Source: an uncultured Solirubrobacter sp.
GTDB taxonomy: Bacteria; Actinomycetota; Thermoleophilia; Solirubrobacterales; Solirubrobacteraceae
NCBI GenBank assembly: GCA_937871635.1
Contig: CALMNS010000272.1
Location: 1-13,787, forward strand
Reading direction: 5' to 3'
DNA length: 13,787 nucleotides
In this document: positions 1 to 5,048 of the stretch, one piece after another
Position numbering within the stretch: the stretch's first letter is position 1
How the letters are laid out: each line of letters starts with the position of its first letter
Notes under the pieces: model-generated
Told to the model about the DNA's origin: nothing
The model's database searches: none
The model's input: the letters and a program-made list of their open reading frames with translations, nothing else
Program-made: the position numbers and the translations under genes

Positions 1-465
1 AGCTGCACCAGGAACTCCTGGCCCATGCAGGACGTCGCCGACGCGGCCGGCCTCAACGCCTACGGGATCACCTTCGCCGTCCTCGGCGACGGACCGTACG
101 AGGAGATCGCCGCCTTCCGCGACTTCATGGACTACACGGCGCCGTGGTACTCCAACGCCCACGTCGACGACCCGACCGTGAGCCACGCCGGCCGGATCGC
201 CTGCTACCTGCGGCGGGAGGACAAGATCTACCTGACGTACTGGACGACGGCCCGGGGGAACGAGGTGATGAGCCCGTTGTTCGGGCTGCTCGACATGACC
301 GTCTACGGGCGGAAGGAGGCGTGGGAGGACTCGCCCGAGGGGTGGCCGCAGTTCCCGACCCACTCGTTCTTGCGCACCGACGAGCGCGGCGCGCCGATGG
401 GGCCGAGAAACGGCGGTCGACCGGTGCAGCAGTGGACCCGCCCCGGCGTCACCGGGGTCGGCTAA
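1..465 (+). CDS. DUF899 family (thioredoxin-like) protein, 5' end cut off by the window
   Basis: The frame is open from base 1 and ends in TAA at 463-465, so only the C-terminal ~154 residues are present; the ATG at 25 is internal. The visible part matches the DUF899/COG4312 pattern. A FRDFMDYTAPWYSNAH stretch corresponds to the family's tryptophan/serine-rich block. A strand follows that ends in DKIYLTYWTTARGNE, then LLDMTVYGRKEAWED and a WPQFPTHSF tail. Family members are small cytoplasmic proteins with a thioredoxin-like fold and no settled reaction; some lack redox cysteines. The only cysteine among the residues confidently in family register is in IACYL, so no CXXC motif can be seen here. 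The following gene is on the opposite strand, so this is the last gene of its unit. Family assignment is firm; function is not known. Confidence 0.85.
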   Translation, partial: SCTRNSWPMQDVADAAGLNAYGITFAVLGDGPYEEIAAFRDFMDYTAPWYSNAHVDDPTVSHAGRIACYLRREDKIYLTYWTTARGNEVMSPLFGLLDMTVYGRKEAWEDSPEGWPQFPTHSFLRTDERGAPMGPRNGGRPVQQWTRPGVTGVG

Positions 466-713
466 CCGAACGGGCACCTCGACGGCGCGAGCGGCACGTG
501 ATCCGCTTAGCGAACCGAAGGCGACCGCTCACGGGCTGGGCGGGGCCACGATCCCTTCGAGAAGGTCCTCGACGCCGAGCAGGCTCGCGCGCGCCAGAGC
601 GGGACGAGACGGCCGGCGAGGTGGGGGAGAGGCTGCCGCTCGAGCGAGAGCAGCGCCGCGTGCCTGAACTCTGAAGAGGTCGGCGGTGGGCGGGCCGCCT
701 TCGGGCAGCGTGG

Positions 714-1361
714 TCAGGAGGCGACGGTCATGCGGCGTCCGATGGCTTGGGGCTGCTCGAGCTCGTCGATGAGCGCAGCGGAGTAGTCCTCCATGCTGAT
801 GTGGCTGTGGCCGTGCTCGTCGACGAGGAGATCGTCGGTCCCGGTGCGGTACCGGCCCGTGCGAGTCCCGGGCTCGATGAGCGCGGCGGGGCTCACATAG
901 GTCCAGCGGACGTCGGAGACGCCGCGGTAGAAGTCAAGCGCGCGGGCTTGGGCTAGCGCTTCGTCGCGGAACTGGGCGGGGAACTGCGGCGTGTCGATCA
1001 GCTTCAGTCCAGGTCCGGCGTTGAGGCTGCCAGCGCCGCCGACGGCGACGAGCCGCGGTGCCTGGTCGCCCAGCGAGCGGAGCGACTCGACGAGGGCCTG
1101 GGCCGCGTCGAGGTAGACCGCGTAGTCCGGGGATGGGGCGGTCCCGGCCGCCGCGCCGACGGCCGAGACGACGGCGTCCGGCTGCTCCCGCTCGAGCAGG
1201 GCGGCGGGATCGCGGACGTCGCCCGCGACGACGGTCACGCCGGCTCGGCTTGTGTCCGGCTGCGTCCGATGCACCGCGATGACCTCATGGCCGCGGTCGA
1301 CCGCTTCGTTGACGATGCGCCGCCCGATGGCGCCGCCGGCGCCGAAGACCATCACCTTCAT
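714..1361 (-). CDS. NAD(P)-binding Rossmann-fold protein (atypical SDR / NmrA-like)
   Basis: The 215-aa protein begins with strand-turn-helix MKVMVFGAGGAIG, whose GxxGxxG at residues 7-13 is the dinucleotide-binding loop of extended/atypical SDRs. A GDVRDPAAL segment and a VVSAVGAA segment follow at the positions where this family contacts the cofactor. There is no clear YxxxK catalytic pair, so it resembles NAD(P)H-binding, NmrA- or YwnB-like proteins rather than classical dehydrogenases. Substrate cannot be read. The ATG overlaps the stop of the upstream MBL gene by four bases (ATGA, 1358-1361). The two are almost certainly co-transcribed and translationally coupled, which also fixes the start. 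A role next to a metallo-hydrolase could be detoxification or a stress response, but that is inference. Confidence 0.82.
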   Translation of the reverse strand: MKVMVFGAGGAIGRRIVNEAVDRGHEVIAVHRTQPDTSRAGVTVVAGDVRDPAALLEREQPDAVVSAVGAAAGTAPSPDYAVYLDAAQALVESLRSLGDQAPRLVAVGGAGSLNAGPGLKLIDTPQFPAQFRDEALAQARALDFYRGVSDVRWTYVSPAALIEPGTRTGRYRTGTDDLLVDEHGHSHISMEDYSAALIDELEQPQAIGRRMTVAS

Positions 1362-2149
1362 AGCTCCACCGCCTCTCCGGCCGGCACGACGGTCAGGACG
1401 TTGTCCAGCCCCGCGGCGGCGAACTCGTCGACGAGGGATGCGCTGCCTTGGGCGTAGTGGGTCCAGCCGTCGCAGTGGATGGGCACCACCGTCCGAGCTC
1501 CGAGCAGGCGGGCGGCCTCGACCGCGTCCGAGCTCGTGAGCGTGAGCGGTGCGCCGTCGAAGAGTTGCGGCACGCTGGCCCCGCCCGTGAACAGGACCGC
1601 GACGTCGACAGGGCCGACGCGCGCGGCGATCTCGCGCACCACCTCCACTGAGGCGTTGTCGCCGCTCACGTACACCGACGGCAGTCCGGTGCCGGACAGC
1701 AAGAAGCCGACGACCGGGCCCGAGACGGCCTCCGCTCCCTCGGGACCATGCTGAGCCGGGAGGGCGGTCACGCGGACGCGCTGCCCGTCGGCTCCGTCGA
1801 GCTCGACGTGCTCGAACGGGGCAAGCCCGCGGGCGGACCCACCGAGTCGGGCGGCGCCCTCCTGGGTGGTCAAGACGAGAGGGAGCTCGGCGAGAAGCGC
1901 CCGGCCGCCCGCGTCGAGGTTGTCCGGGTGCTGGTCGTGTGAGACGAGCGCCCCGTCGAGAGGGCCGAGGTCGGCCGGCGCGAGCGCCGGCGCGACCGTG
2001 CGGCGCGGCATCCCGTCCCCCGGGTCAGACGGCGACGGCGGATCCAGCGTGGGATCCGTGATGAGGCGCAACCCGCCGATCTCGATGATGGCGGTCGAAC
2101 CGCCGATCGGAAGGATCCGGGTTTCTCTCACGCTACTGGTGGCTTGCAT
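1358..2149 (-). CDS. MBL-fold metallo-hydrolase (UlaG/YtnP-like)
   Basis: The 263-aa protein has the metallo-beta-lactamase fold order. An N-terminal TAIIEIGGLRLITDPTLD (residues 19-36) is typical of UlaG-like members. The metal motif SHDQHPDN sits at 70-77, followed by PAQHG (His134), SGDN (Asp164) and VPIHCDGW (His225). The first motif differs from canonical HxHxDH: Gln73 sits where the second histidine would be and Pro75 where the aspartate would be. The same HDQHxDN form is, from memory, common in actinobacterial relatives, so it probably marks a subfamily rather than decay. A soluble hydrolase is expected, substrate unknown. No Shine-Dalgarno precedes the ATG at 2149, but a TAGGGT box lies 8 bp upstream, so a leaderless mRNA is likely. 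It is the first gene of a two-gene unit. Confidence 0.86.
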   Translation of the reverse strand: MQATSSVRETRILPIGGSTAIIEIGGLRLITDPTLDPPSPSDPGDGMPRRTVAPALAPADLGPLDGALVSHDQHPDNLDAGGRALLAELPLVLTTQEGAARLGGSARGLAPFEHVELDGADGQRVRVTALPAQHGPEGAEAVSGPVVGFLLSGTGLPSVYVSGDNASVEVVREIAARVGPVDVAVLFTGGASVPQLFDGAPLTLTSSDAVEAARLLGARTVVPIHCDGWTHYAQGSASLVDEFAAAGLDNVLTVVPAGEAVEL

Positions 2150-2184
2150 ACGTGAGGACCCTAGCGGATCTTCTCACGCTTGCA
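2126..2184. promoter_or_regulatory. Candidate shared operator: TCTCACGCT / CGTGAG half-sites
   Basis: TCTCACGCT occurs at 2126-2134 and again at 2172-2180, with the inverted core CGTGAG at 2151-2156 between them. GCTTGCA also occurs twice, at 2142-2148 and 2178-2184. The array overlaps both predicted promoters in the divergent gap and the first codons of the MBL gene, as expected for an operator controlling both directions. The binding protein is not known; the adjacent CGNR protein is one candidate. Confidence 0.4.
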
Positions 2185-2185
2185 A
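2158..2185 (-). promoter_or_regulatory. Predicted leaderless promoter for the MBL/SDR unit
   Basis: On the minus strand a TAGGGT box (2163-2158) fits the actinobacterial TANNNT -10 pattern. It ends 8 bp before the ATG at 2149. TTGCAA (2185-2180) lies 16 bp upstream of it as a possible -35. No purine-rich ribosome site is present, so transcription probably starts at or next to the ATG. Confidence 0.5.
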
Positions 2186-2199
2186 TCTTCTTCTACAGT
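2171..2199 (+). promoter_or_regulatory. Predicted leaderless promoter for the CGNR/YczE unit
   Basis: TACAGT at 2194-2199 matches TANNNT and ends 8 bp before the ATG at 2208, the same spacing as on the opposite strand. Only a weak TTCTCA (2171-2176) sits 17 bp upstream as a -35, and it overlaps one operator half-site. The 5' side of the ATG has no Shine-Dalgarno sequence. Confidence 0.45.
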
Positions 2200-2207
2200 G
2201 ATAACCA

Positions 2208-2804
2208 ATGTCGTCGCTCGTACCTCCGCTGCTCGGCGAACCGCTGGCGCTTGAGTTCGCCAACACCCGTTTTGTCGCGCGCGGGCACGAACACGACGGC
2301 CTGCTCGCACCCGACGACCTGGCCGGCTGGCTGCGGCGCGTGGGCAACCGACTCCCGCACGGGGTCACCGAACCCGACCTCGACGCCATCGGGCCGGCGC
2401 GCCTCGCTGCGGCTCGCGACCTGCGCGAGGCGATCCGGACGCTCCTGTCGGCGGCCACCGCCCGGACTGCGCTCGATCCGGAGGCGGCGCAAGCGCTCAA
2501 CCGGGTCGTGGCTGAAGCGCCGGAGTGGCATGAGTTGACGGTGCACCCCGCCCCTGCCCTCGCCGCCCGTACTTCCACAGACCTCATCAGCGCCGCGCTG
2601 GCCTCGATCGCATCCGACGCCGTGCACCTTCTCGGGAGCCCCAGCGCCGAGGCGCTGCGGGCTTGCAGCGCTCCGGGCTGCGTCCTGTTCTTCCGCAAGG
2701 ACCACCCAAGACGGACCTGTTGCTCGACCCGTTGCAGCAACCGCGTGCGCGCGGCCCGGCACTACGCGAGACGAACCGCCTCACACCGATCGACGGCGCC
2801 TTGA
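2208..2804 (+). CDS. CGNR zinc-finger (ABATE-domain) putative transcriptional regulator
   Basis: The 198-aa protein has the two-part layout of the CGNR family. Residues ~8-140 form a helical stress-associated ABATE domain, starting with the typical LALEFANT segment (residues 13-20). Residues ~150-190 form the zinc finger. Zinc ligands would be Cys153 and Cys158 (CSAPGC), then Cys172 and Cys176 (CSTRC). The family-naming Cys-Gly-Asn-Arg is Cys-Ser-Asn-Arg here, and the usual Trp before the third ligand is Cys171. The basic tail RAARHYARR is typical and probably binds DNA. The gene is divergent from the MBL/SDR pair across a 58-bp gap with repeated half-sites, so autoregulation plus control of that pair is a reasonable inference. 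Its stop overlaps the next start. Confidence 0.87.
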   Translation: MSSLVPPLLGEPLALEFANTRFVARGHEHDGLLAPDDLAGWLRRVGNRLPHGVTEPDLDAIGPARLAAARDLREAIRTLLSAATARTALDPEAAQALNRVVAEAPEWHELTVHPAPALAARTSTDLISAALASIASDAVHLLGSPSAEALRACSAPGCVLFFRKDHPRRTCCSTRCSNRVRAARHYARRTASHRSTAP

Positions 2805-3499
2805 GCCTCAGGCTCGGGCAGCTCGTCGTGAGCTGCGTCTTCCTGGGAATCGGCGTCGCGCTGGTGCTGCGGGCCGGACTCGGCGCGGACGGCTACTCGA
2901 CCGTGGTCTTCGGCCTCGCTCTGACCACCGGCCTTCCGTTCGTGGCCGCGAACGCGCTGCTGGGCGGCGTCCTGGTGGCGCTCGCGTGGACGCGCGGAGT
3001 CCGGCCGGGAATCGGCACGCTCGCGCAGCCGCTCGTCGTCGGCCTGACCGTGTCCGTGACGCTCCCGCTCGTCGGCGAGGCGTCAACGCCGCTCGCGCGC
3101 GTCGGCCTCTTGGCGGCGGCGTTCGCCCTGATCGTCGTCGGGGTCGCCGGCTACCTCGCGAGCGCAACCGGTGCCGGCCCGCCCGAGGCCGCCGCCCTCG
3201 CGTTCGATCCGCCCGTGCCGTTCTCGTGGGGCTACAGCATCCTCCAGGGCGGCGGAGCCCTGACGGGCTGGCTGCTCGGGGCGGACGTCGGACCGGGAAC
3301 CCTGCTGATCGTCGCCGGGATCGGGCCGGCCGTCGACTGGGTGCTCAGTCGATTCCGCAAGCGGGCGCGGGCACCGGCAGGACGAGAACCGGCGCACGGC
3401 GATGGCCGGGCTAGTCGGAGCCGGCAAGCCGCGCAGGATCGGGGTGGGTCACTTCGACCCCGACCCGCTCGCGTGGTGAGCGCGCCCGACGAGCTCTAG
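2801..3499 (+). CDS. YczE/YitT-like integral membrane protein
   Basis: TTG at 2801 is chosen as start because it overlaps the CGNR stop (TTGA, 2801-2804), and because the open frame upstream of it lies wholly inside the CGNR gene. This gives 232 residues. About five hydrophobic segments lie near residues 6-24, 46-63, 73-91, 101-120 and 162-183. The GVRPGIGTL loop at 66-74 and the LGADVGPGTLL segment near 159-169 fit the COG2364/YczE family. The biochemical role of that family is not established; transport of a small solute is often assumed. Residues after ~184 form a long basic, low-complexity tail that family members usually lack, perhaps drift near the end of the gene. Translational coupling to the CGNR gene suggests one regulatory-plus-membrane unit. 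The stop TAG shares a CTAG with the opposing gene. Confidence 0.75.
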   Translation: MSLRLGQLVVSCVFLGIGVALVLRAGLGADGYSTVVFGLALTTGLPFVAANALLGGVLVALAWTRGVRPGIGTLAQPLVVGLTVSVTLPLVGEASTPLARVGLLAAAFALIVVGVAGYLASATGAGPPEAAALAFDPPVPFSWGYSILQGGGALTGWLLGADVGPGTLLIVAGIGPAVDWVLSRFRKRARAPAGREPAHGDGRASRSRQAAQDRGGSLRPRPARVVSAPDEL

Positions 3500-4002
3500 T
3501 CGCCGTCGGTCCAGAACACGTACGTGGAGCGGTACGGGACGGCGGTCGACGGCTGCGTCGCCGCGTCACACGCGCCGGTGGGGGCGACGCCGCCGCGCGT
3601 GTCGAGCCGCTGGATGAAGTCGACCGCGCCGAACACGCCCTGCCCGACGGTGGCGCTCGCCTCGAGCAGGAGGAGCGGGATGTCACGCTCCGGTCGCGGC
3701 GCCGGTGCGCTCGCCCGCAAGCGGCCCGTCACCCGGCTGCCGTCGGACAGCGACTGCCAGTTCGGGCCGGCGAAGTGGATGCCCAGTATCCGGCGACCGC
3801 GCGTGAGCACCGCGGCCGGCTCGCGGAACCGCCAGCCCCCGTCCACGCAGTCGTGGACCTGGGTACCGACGCCCTTGACCGTGAGGACCTTGCGCTGGCC
3901 GTCCGGCACGCGCACCGCCTCGGGGACCGTGGCGGCGGCGGCGGGCGCGGCGGCGGCGAAGGTGCCGCCGAGGGCCAGGACGATGGGAAGAACGCGCTTC
4001 AC
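3496..4002 (-). CDS. Secreted DUF3455 family protein
   Basis: GTG at 4002 is preferred over the ATG at 4071. A GGAG ribosome site sits 6 bp before the GTG, and the protein then starts VKRVLPIVLALGG, a clean signal peptide ending near AAAA-TVPEA (residues 21-28). The ~145-residue mature part shows the DUF3455 pattern: GVGTQVHDC (44-52), HFAGPNWQ (76-83), DGSRV (87-91), IQRLDTRGGVAPTGACD (130-146) and VPYRSTYVFW (155-164). Cys52 and Cys145 could form a disulfide outside the membrane. Family function is unknown; members are exported small proteins in bacteria and fungi. It stands alone, converging on the YczE-like gene with a four-base CTAG stop overlap and no intergenic terminator. Family call is strong, role unknown. 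Confidence 0.85.
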   Translation of the reverse strand: MKRVLPIVLALGGTFAAAAPAAAATVPEAVRVPDGQRKVLTVKGVGTQVHDCVDGGWRFREPAAVLTRGRRILGIHFAGPNWQSLSDGSRVTGRLRASAPAPRPERDIPLLLLEASATVGQGVFGAVDFIQRLDTRGGVAPTGACDAATQPSTAVPYRSTYVFWTDGD

Positions 4003-4063
4003 GATGGGCTCCGGTTTCGCTCGGGGAGGACGCTCCAGCCGTCGTCCCCCCGTGCTCGGCGTT

Positions 4064-4080
4064 CCGAACATCCCGTTCGG
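4064..4080. repeat. Short inverted repeat upstream of the DUF3455 gene
   Basis: CCGAAC (4064-4069) and GTTCGG (4075-4080) form a perfect 6-bp inverted repeat around ATCCC. It lies about 60 bp upstream of the DUF3455 start, where an operator could sit, and just past the 3' end of the HxlR remnant. It could also be chance in GC-rich DNA. Confidence 0.25.
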
Positions 4081-4139
4081 GTCCCCGTGCGCCTACGCCG
4101 GGCGTTGCACTCGGCCGACGGACCGACGCAGCAGCTGCG

Positions 4140-4388
4140 TCAGTCGACGCCCGAGCGCACCCGCTCGTCGGCTCGCCGATCGTACGCGCGCTGAGCGCTC
4201 TGGATCTCGTCGCTGTGCTCCACGGTCCAGACGTACAGGGCCAGGAACGGTTGGCGCAGCGACTCGCCGAGCGGCGTGAGCGAGTACTCGACCCCGACGG
4301 GTCTCGTCGGCAGCACCGTGCGCTCGATCATCCCGTTGCGCTCCAGTCGGCGCAGGGTCTGGGTGAGCACCCGCTGGGTGACGCGCCC
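4140..4388 (-). pseudogene. HxlR-type MarR-family regulator, N-terminal half deleted
   Basis: The readable part has strong HxlR family signature: VTQRVLTQTLRRLERNGMI (end of recognition helix and wing start), RTVLPTRPVGVEYSLTPLGESL (wing and following helix), then a WTVEHSDEIQSAQRAYDRRA tail. A complete HxlR protein carries some 30-60 more residues at the front, including a conserved Cys and the GKWxxxIL helix. None of that exists upstream: family register stops at about base 4383-4388 and the frame runs into sequence that belongs to the enoyl-CoA hydratase remnant on the other strand. A GTG at 4370 would give a 76-residue product without a complete winged helix, so DNA binding is unlikely. 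Best read as one side of a deletion junction. A chimeric assembly could produce the same picture. Confidence 0.78.
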
Positions 4389-4967
4389 TCGGCGAGCAGA
4401 TCCGCCACCAACCCCAGGTGACGATCGTCAAGCTCGTCGGCAAGGCGCGCGGCGGCGGGGCCGAGGTCGTCACCGCGGCCGACATGGCCTTCGCCGCCAT
4501 CGAGACCGCCGGCATCGGCCAGATCGAGGCGCTCATGGGAATCGTCCCCGGCGGCGGCGGCACGCAGTACCTGCTCGAGCGCGTCGGCCGCAACCGCGCC
4601 TTGGAGATCGTTGTCACCAGCGAGCTGTTCGACGCCGAGCTCGCCGCGTCATACGGCTGGATCAACCGGGCGCTGCCCGCCGACGACCTCGACGAGCACG
4701 TCCAACGCGTCGCGCGCAACGTCGCCGCGCTTCCCGACGGCGTCATCGCGCAGGCCAAGCGCGCACTGCCCGCCACTGACCATGCCGACGGGCTCGTGCG
4801 CGAGACCGGGGCCTGGGAGGCGCTGATCGGCCTGCCGGCCCGCGCACGAGCTGATCGGCGGGGGCCTGGAGCGCGGCGCGCAGACGCCCGACGGCGAGCG
4901 CGACCTCGAGGCGCTGATGCGGGGCATCGGCCGTCAGCGGCGCTCGGCAGAGGAATCGCCGGCCTGA
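4388..4967 (+). pseudogene. Enoyl-CoA hydratase/isomerase remnant: N-terminus deleted, C-terminal frameshift
   Basis: Crotonase-family sequence begins about base 4391 with the QIRHQPQVTIVKLVGKARGG stretch and the oxyanion-hole region. MGIVPGGGGTQYLLERVGRNRA, then YGWINRALPADDLD and LPDGVIAQAKRALP, follow in good family order. The missing front would hold the first ~80-90 residues, including the first oxyanion-hole and CoA-binding segment. In this frame the C-terminus turns into arginine-rich noise after GLPAR (~4843). The +1 frame from 4845 instead reads HELIGGGLERGAQTPDGERD to a TGA at 4965-4967, the expected family tail. One surplus base between about 4832 and 4844 explains it. No start codon with ribosome site exists at the junction; GTG 4418 lies inside the domain. 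The doubly broken gene should be inactive. Confidence 0.8.
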
Positions 4968-5048
4968 ACCAGTCCTGCCAACCACGCGCTCCCGCCCGGA
5001 GACCCAAATCTTCTCATCTGCCCCACGAGCGTTGGTCAGTCTGGCGCC

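Noticed and set aside
466..713. Minus-strand frame ending ...SLLGVEDLLEGIVAPPSP after the NAD(P)-binding gene, possible gene remnant
   Set aside because: Only ~20 residues look protein-like, the rest is low-complexity Pro/Arg/Ala, and no start or family can be named. The 248-bp gap is left as having no supported feature.
3411..3499. A short alternative frame (MAGLVGAGKPRRIGVGHFDP) in the YczE C-terminal tail, suggesting a frameshift
   Set aside because: No family match to decide it and the YczE frame reaches a normal stop; the basic tail may simply be unconserved.
4093..5007. 304-codon open frame on the minus strand across the HxlR and enoyl-CoA hydratase remnants
   Set aside because: It is an antisense shadow: the translation is Arg/Ala/Pro-rich without family features, while recognised families are read in the other frames.
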